Assembly (NCBI GenBank): GCA_003556985.1
Contig: PWPZ01000135.1
Coordinates: 1 to 15,562, forward strand
Origin: Bacteroidota bacterium
GTDB taxonomy: Bacteria > Bacteroidota > Bacteroidia > Bacteroidales > PUMT01
Direction: 5' to 3'
Length of the DNA stretch: 15,562 nt
The first letter of the stretch is position 1. Every line of letters begins with the position of its first letter. Position numbers and translations under genes: made by a program. A model generated the notes under the pieces. The model had not been told where the DNA came from. It ran no database searches and worked only from the letters and a program-made list of their open reading frames with translations. Of the stretch, positions 8,051 through 14,691 are shown one piece after another.

Positions 8051-9370
8051 TCAGCGGGTTAATTTGTAGTCGAGCTTCCTGGAAAGGTAAAGAAACCAGT
8101 AAAAATAAAATCCAAGAACAAGTACGCCTGTAAATGAGAATAATAATATTGAGTAGTAATAATTATTAAACAAAACGCCTGTATATAAGGCAAGCACCCG
8201 TAGTGCAAGATAAGCCATATCAATGAGCATCTCAGCTTTGAGCCTGTTTGCTATTTTGGGAACAAAACCCAGTGGGGTAATTACGGCTACCATGAACAAC
8301 CAGGGCATCAAATATCTTAATATTACTCCCGCCTCAACCCAGTCTTCTCCAAGGATAAAACCGGTTATTTGCGTTGAAAACACGGTGATCAGAAGAAATG
8401 GTATCGCAAGAAGTGCAGCTATCCATTTGGCGATTTTTGCTATATCCTGTGCTATTGCCTTTCCCTTATTATATTTTTCTGATATTTTTTGAAAATAAAC
8501 CTGGTAGAGGGATTGTGCCAGCAGATGAACTGGTATGAATGAAAGCGTGGCAGCCATTGCATATTGCCCGGTCACGGCCGTGCCAAAAAAAATGAATAAA
8601 AAATACACAGGCAAACTACCTGAAAGAGTGTTTGCAAGGGCTCTTATCATGCTGAATTTTGGAAACTGGGAATACATTTTCAATGAGTGCAGCACTTTTT
8701 GCCTTGATACAAAATCCAACTGGTGCTTTTTGTACTTCAGGCTTACGCGGGTAATGTACAGGGCAGATATGACATTTCCCAGCAGGGTTCCTGTAATCAA
8801 ACCCCAGGCACCCATTTTCATTATCCCCCCTGTCAACTTGAAGATAGTTGTTGTTATGCTCCTCCATAATTTGCTGATCGACATATGATTATACAGACTG
8901 TACCTGTTGGCAAAAGAAGTGAGTATATTAAAGATTGCAAGGAATAAAACCGAAAGGGGAATAAGCATAATCCAGTTATGCAGATTGTATGCAAGGGGTT
9001 GATAATGCATAAACAAGCTGAGGGAAAGAACTATTACCTGTAATGCCGCCGAGAAAATCAGGGAAACGATAATAGTCCCGGCAACAAGGTTTATGGATAC
9101 TGATTCTTTTCCCGGAAGCAGAATTGCTTCTTCATATTTCCCTGTTGCGAGAATCACAAGCAATGTAACGATATTTACAAATAAAGCCAGTTCTCCCAGA
9201 TCATTGGCCGTGTACAACCTTGCAATGAGAGGTATGGCCAAAACAGGGATAAGCTGAGCAAGACCGGAACCTGTCAGCAGAACAACTATACTTTTAAGCG
9301 CTTTTTCCGCAAGTATTGCCTGTCTAATATTGTTTAATTTATCACGGCAGTATTTAATAATAATAAACAT
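8051..9370 (-). CDS. Wzx-type polysaccharide flippase
   Basis: A 439-residue integral membrane protein with about 12 hydrophobic segments spread over its full length (for example about 27-50, 60-76, 92-120, 132-152, 250-264, 268-290, 314-334, 350-372 and 404-428). Motifs of the polysaccharide export/MATE-like flippase family are present: ARLYTANDLGELALF near 50-64, and FGTAVTGQYAMAATLSFIP with SLYQVYFQKISE near 262-297. Such proteins flip lipid-linked sugar repeat units across the inner membrane for O-antigen, capsule or exopolysaccharide. It is followed at 24 bases by the Asn-synthetase-like gene and preceded by a 95-base gap from the channel gene. No polymerase or glycosyltransferase lies nearby in the window, so its substrate is unknown. 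Confidence 0.85.
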   Translation of the reverse strand: MFIIIKYCRDKLNNIRQAILAEKALKSIVVLLTGSGLAQLIPVLAIPLIARLYTANDLGELALFVNIVTLLVILATGKYEEAILLPGKESVSINLVAGTIIVSLIFSAALQVIVLSLSLFMHYQPLAYNLHNWIMLIPLSVLFLAIFNILTSFANRYSLYNHMSISKLWRSITTTIFKLTGGIMKMGAWGLITGTLLGNVISALYITRVSLKYKKHQLDFVSRQKVLHSLKMYSQFPKFSMIRALANTLSGSLPVYFLFIFFGTAVTGQYAMAATLSFIPVHLLAQSLYQVYFQKISEKYNKGKAIAQDIAKIAKWIAALLAIPFLLITVFSTQITGFILGEDWVEAGVILRYLMPWLFMVAVITPLGFVPKIANRLKAEMLIDMAYLALRVLALYTGVLFNNYYYSILLFSFTGVLVLGFYFYWFLYLSRKLDYKLTR

Positions 9371-9465
9371 TCAGGCGGTCAGGTTAGTAACAAAAGTGAA
9401 AATACTAAAATACCATTTACAATAATCATAATTACTGATGGGGACACCTGTTTTTCAAAGACCGG

Positions 9466-10263
9466 TTAATCCTCCAGTTTTTCCCCGCAATGGGGACAGG
9501 ACGAGGATATGCTTTTCCGCTTTTTGATCTCCTCTGAGAATCCCGATGCAAGTATACCGGTGGGCAGCGCAAACAAACCTATTCCCAGCAGGGCGATGAA
9601 TGCTCCCAGCGTCTGACCGAGCGGCGTAATTGGGTATACATCGCCGTACCCGACCGTGGTAAGGGTGGCCACTCCCCACCACATGGCATGGGGTATGCTT
9701 GCAAATGCTTCGGGCTGGGCCTCATTTTCAATATAATACATCAGTGATGCCGCAAAAACCAGCATGAATAGGATGAAGGATACGATTATTACCAGCTCCT
9801 CCTTCTTGCTCCTGAATACTTCAATTATGATGTTCAGCGCCCTGAAATACCGTGCTATTCTTAAGAGCCTGAATATTCTCATTACACGGAAAAGCCTGAG
9901 GAACCTGAGGTCAAGTCGTAAGAGGGGCAGTATCGAGGGAAGGATGGCAAAAAGATCTATCAGGGCAATTGCTGTGAAAAGGTAGCGGACCCGCCCCCAT
10001 ACCGGGTGGGAGAATTCGGGATTAAGGGTAATGGTCCACACCCTCAGTACATATTCAACAACAAAAAACATTACAGAGTAAAACTCGAACCAGTAGAAGA
10101 AATCGCCCATAACCTCCTGGATTGGGTCGACCGTCTCAAGCACAAGGGCCAGGACGTTCAGCAGGATAAGGGTTATGAGGAATATATCGAAAGCTTTTCC
10201 GAACCTGTCATCAGGATCGGAAACTTCCAGGATGTTGTGGACAACCTTTTTGATATTTAGCAT
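9466..10263 (-). CDS. Voltage-gated potassium channel (six-helix ion transporter)
   Basis: A 265-residue inner-membrane channel. Hydrophobic segments S1 (about 23-43), S2 (about 56-76) and S3 (about 94-115) are followed by an S4 voltage sensor with Arg at roughly every third position (about 116-141: LRFLRLFRVMRIFRLLRIAR). S5 is at about 155-178, the pore helix is PHAMWWGVATLT, the selectivity filter TVGYGD is at 203-208, and S6 is at about 215-243. The filter is the K+-selective consensus. A short cytoplasmic C-terminus ends in CPHCGEKLED, a lone CxxC knuckle that might bind metal only if two subunits or chains combine. Length is typical for bacterial Kv-type channels. It should let K+ move in response to membrane voltage. 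No regulatory partner is next to it. Confidence 0.92.
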   Translation of the reverse strand: MLNIKKVVHNILEVSDPDDRFGKAFDIFLITLILLNVLALVLETVDPIQEVMGDFFYWFEFYSVMFFVVEYVLRVWTITLNPEFSHPVWGRVRYLFTAIALIDLFAILPSILPLLRLDLRFLRLFRVMRIFRLLRIARYFRALNIIIEVFRSKKEELVIIVSFILFMLVFAASLMYYIENEAQPEAFASIPHAMWWGVATLTTVGYGDVYPITPLGQTLGAFIALLGIGLFALPTGILASGFSEEIKKRKSISSSCPHCGEKLED

Positions 10264-10299
10264 AACAGGGGAGTCTTTGAAGTAAAAAACAGAAAACTC

Positions 10300-10321
10300 T
10301 TTGCTATGCTAATATAGCAAA
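10300..10321. repeat. 8-bp perfect inverted repeat upstream of the channel gene
   Basis: TTTGCTAT (10300-10307) and ATAGCAAA (10314-10321) flank a 6-base spacer, 36 bases before the channel ATG. The position suits an operator or a leader hairpin. The stem is AT-rich and not followed by a clear T-run, so a strong terminator is unlikely. Otherwise the 10264-10488 spacer holds only the hairpin at 10449-10471. Confidence 0.35.
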
Positions 10322-10448
10322 CCATCGGCATATTTTTGCTTATCCCGGCTGTTTATTCACGGTTTGACCATTTCGAACATTCCGGAAATATTTGGTGCCT
10401 TATCAGGAAAACCGGTGTGCACTACTCCCGCCCTGAAAGCCCTGCCAA

Positions 10449-10471
10449 CTTCAGGATAATTAATCCTGAAG
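10449..10471 (-). terminator. Hairpin just downstream of the Spy-like gene, possible terminator or 3' stabiliser
   Basis: CTTCAGGAT (10449-10457) and ATCCTGAAG (10463-10471) are exact reverse complements around a 5-base loop, 17 bases after the stop of the Spy-like gene. No T-run follows on the minus strand, so it is not a textbook intrinsic terminator. A 3' end stabilising stem or a Rho-assisted end is as likely. Confidence 0.4.
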
Positions 10472-10488
10472 AGTATACGGGCCTGAAA

Positions 10489-10971
10489 TTATTCACGGTC
10501 GGGCCTTCCGGCACCCCTTCCGGGACCACCGCCCCTTACCCGCCTGAGCAGTTGCATTCTGAATTCATTTTCTGCCTGGTAGAATCTCATTACCTTGCCG
10601 GGAGGCAGAACCGACATGAACTTTTCATGGTATTTCTCAGATAGCCCGGCCTCCTTCACCCGAAGTTCAATATAACGGTCGGCTATATCCTTTGCCTCGT
10701 CATCGGTTACATTTTCGTAATTCCCTGCAAAACGTCTTGATAAAGAGTGTCTTTCGCGCATAATTTGCTCTTTCTCGCTTTGGAAATCCTCATATAATGG
10801 CCAGAAGGTTTTGGCTTCAGGACTGGTCAGTTCCATAAAACGGGTAAAAAAGGCTATTTTTTCTGCCTCAACCTGTTCAAATGCAGCGCGCCCCCTCTGC
10901 TGTCCGGGCTGGGCAGCGAGCAGGGCCGGAAAAAGTAATGCCGCGAATATTATTAATGTATTTTTTGCCAT
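10489..10971 (-). CDS. Periplasmic Spy/CnrX-like protein, probable sensor for the ECF sigma module
   Basis: A 160-residue protein with a clear signal peptide (residues 1-20, ALLFPALLAA then Gln) and a mature, mostly helical domain. Two LT/LP-type repeats resemble the LTxxQ motifs of the Spy/CpxP/ZraP/CnrX family: LTSPEAKTFWPLYEDF (48-63) and LPPGKVMRFYQAENEF (122-137). The region between them is highly charged and likely forms a long helical hairpin. The last 14 residues are a Gly/Arg/Pro-rich basic tail (GGGPGRGAGRPDRE). Relatives in Bacteroidota are often annotated as sensors of ECF-type sigma factors. It lies 14 bases after the anti-sigma gene, third in the sigma/anti-sigma/sensor order. 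The role as chaperone-like sensor that touches the anti-sigma tail is inferred from the family and context. His75, His115 and several Met residues are candidate metal ligands, not proven. Confidence 0.75.
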   Translation of the reverse strand: MAKNTLIIFAALLFPALLAAQPGQQRGRAAFEQVEAEKIAFFTRFMELTSPEAKTFWPLYEDFQSEKEQIMRERHSLSRRFAGNYENVTDDEAKDIADRYIELRVKEAGLSEKYHEKFMSVLPPGKVMRFYQAENEFRMQLLRRVRGGGPGRGAGRPDRE

Positions 10972-10985
10972 TATTCCTGTTTTGG

Positions 10986-11450
10986 TTAATACTCTGCAAT
11001 TATCAATTCAATGTCAATATCTTCATGGTAAAGATATTCTATATAAATATCCGGGTCATATTCGTACAGTGCATCATCGGTATAATATTCGTCCTCGTAA
11101 AGATCATCATCCAGCGTACCAAGAAAATAGTAATCGGTGAATTCATGATGATGCATGTCTATGTAACCGGCTATTTCTTCACTTGTAAGCCACGGGTCTT
11201 CCTGATGCATTAAATTTTGAAATCCAAGGTAGCCAATAATGAATAACGCTGTAGCAGCAGCCACAAGTGCAAGCCGTGGCTTAAGACCGGGCAGGAACCT
11301 TTTTTCCTCCGCCAGCCGGGCCGTCTCATCTGACTGCAGCCTTTGCTGCAGCCTTTGAGGGAAGGATTCAAAATAACTTTCAGGAGCCGAAAATGGGTTG
11401 CTTTTCAATTTTTTATCCGGCCCCGACCCTATGTTATTATTATTTTCCAT
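10986..11450 (-). CDS. Single-pass anti-sigma factor with acidic Tyr-rich periplasmic tail
   Basis: A 154-residue protein. The cytoplasmic N-terminus (1-58) carries the NPFSAPESYFESFPQRL motif seen in small Bacteroidota proteins encoded next to ECF sigma factors, and holds nearly all the Lys and Arg. A single membrane helix follows (about 59-77, LALVAAATALFIIGYLGF), with positive residues on the inside. The tail from residue 82 to 154 has about 24 Asp/Glu, 12 Tyr and no Lys or Arg, and should lie in the periplasm. By position (47 bases after the sigma gene, 14 before the Spy-like gene) it most likely holds the sigma factor at the membrane and receives a periplasmic signal. No zinc-binding HxxxCxxC motif is present, so it is not of the ZAS type. 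Confidence 0.75.
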   Translation of the reverse strand: MENNNNIGSGPDKKLKSNPFSAPESYFESFPQRLQQRLQSDETARLAEEKRFLPGLKPRLALVAAATALFIIGYLGFQNLMHQEDPWLTSEEIAGYIDMHHHEFTDYYFLGTLDDDLYEDEYYTDDALYEYDPDIYIEYLYHEDIDIELIIAEY

Positions 11451-11497
11451 GGTTTGTTTAACTTGTTAGTTATTTGATGGTATTCAAACATAATGGT

Positions 11498-12046
11498 TTA
11501 ATCGTCCTTCATCATCTTTTCTATTTTTTTTGTTGCATGATGATAGGAGGCTTTCAATGCGCCGACAGAAGTGTCCAGCACCCGGGCCATATCTTCATAT
11601 TTTATTTCATCAAAATAGCGCATATTAAACACCAGCCGTTGCTTTTCAGGCAGCTTTAGTATGGCTTTCTGCAGCTTCAGTTGAATTTCATCTCCGCTAA
11701 AATAGTCGTCGCTTTCAAGGCTGGCACTTAGTTTTTTTTCCACATCAACCAGGGGAAGAAAGAATTTTCTTTTCTTTTCATTCAGAAAAGAGAGGGATTC
11801 ATTGGTTGCTATCCTGTAAAGCCATGTGTAGATACCCGATTCACCCATGAATTTTTCCAGCCCTTTCCATGCCTTCAGAAAGGTGTTCTGGAGCAGGTCA
11901 TCGGCATCTTCATGTCCGATTACGATCTTTCTTATATGCCAGTAAAGCCTTTCCTGGTATTTTCTTACAATAAGATTAAACGCATAGTTTTTCTGATCCG
12001 GATTGCGAAATAATGAAAGCAGTTCCTTGTCTGTATGATCCTGCAT
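11498..12046 (-). CDS. ECF-type RNA polymerase sigma factor
   Basis: A 182-residue sigma-70 family protein with only regions 2 and 4. Region 2 spans about 22-90: FNLIVRKYQERLYWHIRK, then HEDADDLLQNTFLKAWKGL (the core-binding and -10 recognition helices) and YTWLYRIATNESLSFL. Region 4 spans about 125-178: LPEKQRLVFNMRYFDEIKY with the helix-turn-helix YEDMARVLDTSVGALKASYH. The length matches ECF factors. It directs RNA polymerase to a dedicated promoter set, here probably an envelope or stress regulon. It heads the run sigma, anti-sigma, Spy-like, so the three are likely co-transcribed and autoregulated. A weak AAAGG lies close before the ATG. Upstream are two inverted repeats. Confidence 0.93.
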   Translation of the reverse strand: MQDHTDKELLSLFRNPDQKNYAFNLIVRKYQERLYWHIRKIVIGHEDADDLLQNTFLKAWKGLEKFMGESGIYTWLYRIATNESLSFLNEKKRKFFLPLVDVEKKLSASLESDDYFSGDEIQLKLQKAILKLPEKQRLVFNMRYFDEIKYEDMARVLDTSVGALKASYHHATKKIEKMMKDD

Positions 12047-12062
12047 TTACCTTTAATTGGAA

Positions 12063-12098
12063 TTCATTCTTTACTGCTTTGATACAGTAAAGAATGAA
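12063..12098. promoter_or_regulatory. 14-bp perfect inverted repeat 16 bases before the sigma-factor start
   Basis: TTCATTCTTTACTG (12063-12076) and CAGTAAAGAATGAA (12085-12098) are exact reverse complements with an 8-base spacer. This is the strongest dyad in the window. Read on the minus strand it ends 16 bases before the sigma-factor ATG, so it can be an operator for a dimeric regulator or a leader hairpin close to the ribosome-binding region. No T-run follows, which argues against an intrinsic terminator. Confidence 0.6.
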
Positions 12099-12101
12099 AG
12101 G

Positions 12102-12121
12102 TTTAATATCACTATATTAAA
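12102..12121. promoter_or_regulatory. Second, AT-rich inverted repeat upstream of the sigma operon
   Basis: TTTAATAT (12102-12109) and ATATTAAA (12114-12121) are exact reverse complements around CACT, 3 bases beyond the larger dyad. It lies where the promoter of the sigma operon would be expected, and might be an operator or an AT-rich promoter core. Confidence 0.45.
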
Positions 12122-12170
12122 ACAATCCTGATTGCAACAGGAACGCAATGAGACCGGCATCATATACAGG

Positions 12171-12210
12171 AAAACCACCGGCCTGCATCCAAAGTAATAC
12201 ATGGCCGGCG
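12171..12210 (-). terminator. Candidate intrinsic terminator of the transketolase gene
   Basis: On the minus strand CCGGCC (12203-12208) pairs with GGCCGG (12178-12183) around a 19-base loop, extendable by a G-U and a C-G pair to 12176-12210, and is followed by TTTT (12171-12174). It begins about 34 bases after the transketolase stop. The loop is long and the T-run short, so the call is moderate. It would separate transketolase from the sigma-factor operon on the same strand. Confidence 0.45.
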
Positions 12211-12243
12211 ATTATTTTGCCTTTGAATTTATGTTAAACTATG

Positions 12244-14298
12244 CTACAACCCTTGTTTATAATCCTCAAGATACTGACGAACCTGCCTGAAGACATTTTC
12301 GGGAGTGAACCCGAATTTTTCGTCCAGTACTCCAGCCGGTGCGGAGTAACCAAAATGGTCCAGACCAAATACCCTGCCCCGTGGACCAACAACCTTTCTG
12401 AGTCCGGAAGGGAGACCCGCGGTAAGACCGAAAACCGGAATGCCGTCAGGAATGAGGGTGGACTGGTATTCGTATGGCTGTTGCCGGAACAATCCTTCGG
12501 ATATCAGAGATATCACCCTTACTTTAAGGTTCATTTCCGATTTCAGCTTTGCCATTCCTCCCATAAGCGTAGAAACTTCCGAACCGCTTGCTACCAGTAT
12601 AATGTCAGGAGTTCCCCCGTCATTATGGACTGTATATGCTCCCTTGGCGGCATTGAGTGCAGCGGCATACCTGTCAATCCCTTTGGGAGCGGGGATATCG
12701 GTAATATTCTGCCTGGAGAGCAACAGCGCGGTGGGGGTTTTTGTGTTTTCGATGGCCATTTTCCAGGCAACGGTTGTTTCAGCTGCATCTGCCGGTCTGA
12801 GCACTAACATGGAAGGCCTACCCGAATGGTTCTTCATCTCTTCCATAAGCCGGATCTGGGCCTCATGTTCTACCGGCTGGTGAGTAGGTCCGTCTTCTCC
12901 CACCCTGAAGGCGTCGTGTGTCCAGATATAAATTACCGGTAATTCCATGATTGCAGCCAGTCTGACCGCAGGTTTCATGAAATCGGAAAAAACAAAAAAA
13001 GTGCCGATGGCAGGAATGACTCCGCCATGGGCCGCCATACCGTTGGCAATGGCTGCCATGGTCAGTTCGGAGACCCCGGCCTGAAGGAATGCCCCGCTGA
13101 AATCTCCGCGGGTAAAAGCCTTAGATTCTTTGAGGAATCCGTCGGTCTTGTCGCTGTTGGCCAGGTCGGCCGATGCTACTATCATGTTTTGCAGGGCAGA
13201 AGCAAGGTGTCCCAGCACTACTCCTGAGGCGGCCCGGCTGGCGATATTCTGCTTTTGCTTTATTACGGAAAAATCTATTTCAGGCGGTTTGCCCGACAAA
13301 AACTGTTTCAGTATTTCGTTGAGGCCGGGATTTTCCTTTTCCCATTTCTGCTGGACCATCTTTTTTTCTTCTGCCCATGCCCTTTTGTTTTTCATCACCT
13401 TATTATAATACTCGGTTACTTCGTCGAATATTATAAAAGGATTTTCCGGATCGCCTCCCAGATTGGCAATGGTTCTGGCAAAATCACCGCCGGCGGCCGA
13501 GATGGGCATGCCATGAGTAGATGGTTGTCTTTCAAATGATTTGCCCTCGCTGGTCAGTGCTCCTTTACCCATAATGGTTTGCCCAATGATGAGAAAAGGC
13601 TTTTCCTTTTCTTCTCCGGCCTCCCGGAGGGCAGCCCTTATTTCATCCTGGTTGTTTCCGTCGATGGTTTTTACCCGCCAGCCCCATGCTTCATATTTTT
13701 TGGCCGTATCCTCTGTCGTAACAACGCTGGTTTCGGTTGAGAGCTGTATTTCATTGGAGTCAAAGAACATTATCAGGTTTCCCAATCCCAGATGTCCTGC
13801 AATACGGCCGGCTCCCTGGGATATTTCTTCCTGAACGCCACCATCGGATATAAAGGTATAAATGTTATGTGATATCCAGTCGCCGAAACGGGCAGCCATA
13901 AATCTGGCGGCTATGGCAGCACCTACCGCCATTGCATGGCCCTGGCCCAGGGGGCCGGAGGTGTTTTCAATCCCTCTGCCGGGATCCCTTTCGGGGTGGC
14001 CCGGGGTGGGGCTGCCCCATTGCCTGAACTCTTTCAGCTCGTCGAGGCTGAAATGACCCGTCATGCAGAGTGTGGAGTATAGCATTGGCGACATATGGCC
14101 GGGATCAAGGAAGAACCTGTCCCTTAGGAACCACTCCATGTCGCCGGGGTCAAAATTCAGAAATTCGGAGTAAAGAATGTTCATGAAATCAGCTCCTCCC
14201 ATGGCGCCTCCGGGATGACCCGATTTTGCTTTTTCTACCATTGCAGCCGACAGGATCCTGATATTGTCGGATGCTTTATTTGTCAGATCTTTGTTCAT
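12244..14298 (-). CDS. tkt: Transketolase
   Basis: A 684-residue full-length transketolase, the ThDP- and divalent-metal-dependent enzyme that moves two-carbon units between sugar phosphates in the non-oxidative pentose phosphate pathway. Seen in order: KSGHPGG (25-31, His28), DPGHMSPMLY (His68), GPLGQGHAMAVG (115-126), the ThDP/metal motif starting SDGGVQEEISQGAG (151) and closing DSN (180-182), THGMPIS (His262), Glu411 in AGVSELTMAAIANG, and HDAFRVGEDGPTHQPVEH (461-478, His461). These match the catalytic residues of the E. coli enzyme. The usual GDG of the ThDP motif is SDG here, and the common GVREH-type motif is GVSEL. All three domains are present in one chain. It is divergent from the YchF-like gene, with a tandem repeat just upstream of its start. 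Confidence 0.94.
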   Translation of the reverse strand: MNKDLTNKASDNIRILSAAMVEKAKSGHPGGAMGGADFMNILYSEFLNFDPGDMEWFLRDRFFLDPGHMSPMLYSTLCMTGHFSLDELKEFRQWGSPTPGHPERDPGRGIENTSGPLGQGHAMAVGAAIAARFMAARFGDWISHNIYTFISDGGVQEEISQGAGRIAGHLGLGNLIMFFDSNEIQLSTETSVVTTEDTAKKYEAWGWRVKTIDGNNQDEIRAALREAGEEKEKPFLIIGQTIMGKGALTSEGKSFERQPSTHGMPISAAGGDFARTIANLGGDPENPFIIFDEVTEYYNKVMKNKRAWAEEKKMVQQKWEKENPGLNEILKQFLSGKPPEIDFSVIKQKQNIASRAASGVVLGHLASALQNMIVASADLANSDKTDGFLKESKAFTRGDFSGAFLQAGVSELTMAAIANGMAAHGGVIPAIGTFFVFSDFMKPAVRLAAIMELPVIYIWTHDAFRVGEDGPTHQPVEHEAQIRLMEEMKNHSGRPSMLVLRPADAAETTVAWKMAIENTKTPTALLLSRQNITDIPAPKGIDRYAAALNAAKGAYTVHNDGGTPDIILVASGSEVSTLMGGMAKLKSEMNLKVRVISLISEGLFRQQPYEYQSTLIPDGIPVFGLTAGLPSGLRKVVGPRGRVFGLDHFGYSAPAGVLDEKFGFTPENVFRQVRQYLEDYKQGL

Positions 14299-14318
14299 CG
14301 GTTATAATAATTTTAATT

Positions 14319-14360
14319 AATTAGTCTGATTGATCATGCTATTAATCTGATCTGTCATGC
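14319..14360 (-). repeat. Two tandem 21-base units upstream of transketolase
   Basis: Read on the minus strand, the units 14360-14340 and 14339-14319 align with 16 of 21 identical bases, sharing GCATGA, ATCAGA and TAAT blocks. The period equals two turns of the helix, as in sites for a regulator binding one face of DNA. It ends about 20 bases before the transketolase ATG. Confidence 0.4.
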
Positions 14361-14517
14361 CATGAAATAATTATAACATTCAGTGGAACTCACATGTTGT
14401 AAATTTTTCATTATGCAATAATTCTCAGATGTGACTTTGTTTGTCTTTTTACGAAGATATTCTAAATATTCTCACAGACAATATATTTCAGTTACTTTGC
14501 CGGGATTAAATAATAAG

Positions 14518-14551
14518 TTTGTAAAAATAACCTTTTATGGCTTTTTACAAA
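14518..14551. repeat. 10-bp perfect inverted repeat in the tkt/ychF spacer
   Basis: TTTGTAAAAA (14518-14527) and TTTTTACAAA (14542-14551) are exact reverse complements around a 14-base spacer. The left arm overlaps the possible -7 element at 14514-14521. Low sequence complexity makes chance occurrence more likely than for the sigma-operon dyad. Confidence 0.35.
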
Positions 14552-14691
14552 AAAAGCTTTTCTCTTTTTCTGACGGAAACTTTATAATGTAGTTACTCAT
14601 ACATGCTTTATGCATTTTTATCTGTACTGTTAATTTTATCAGTATAATAAAGTAATTTTACCCACCGTTAAAATAGGTAATATAAAAATCA

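Larger units (their letters stand above)
14299..14691. other. AT-rich divergent intergenic region between transketolase and the YchF-like gene
   Basis: This 393-base spacer holds no convincing gene on either strand. It should carry the outward promoters of both flanking genes. Visible structure is limited to a 21-base tandem repeat (14319-14360), a 10-bp inverted repeat (14518-14551) and one match to the Bacteroidota -7 element (TAAGTTTG at 14514-14521, plus strand). A TTTG lies upstream of that -7 match at 14496-14499, but the 14-base spacing is shorter than usual for a -33/-7 pair. Confidence 0.6.

Noticed and set aside
12063..12098. Transketolase terminator at the large dyad
   Set aside because: It is about 145 bases past the transketolase stop, has no T-run and sits right before the sigma-factor start; a better candidate lies at 12171-12210.
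12241..12807. 188-codon open frame on the plus strand
   Set aside because: It is antisense to transketolase; the translation is low in recognisable motifs and arises from the codon bias of the real gene.
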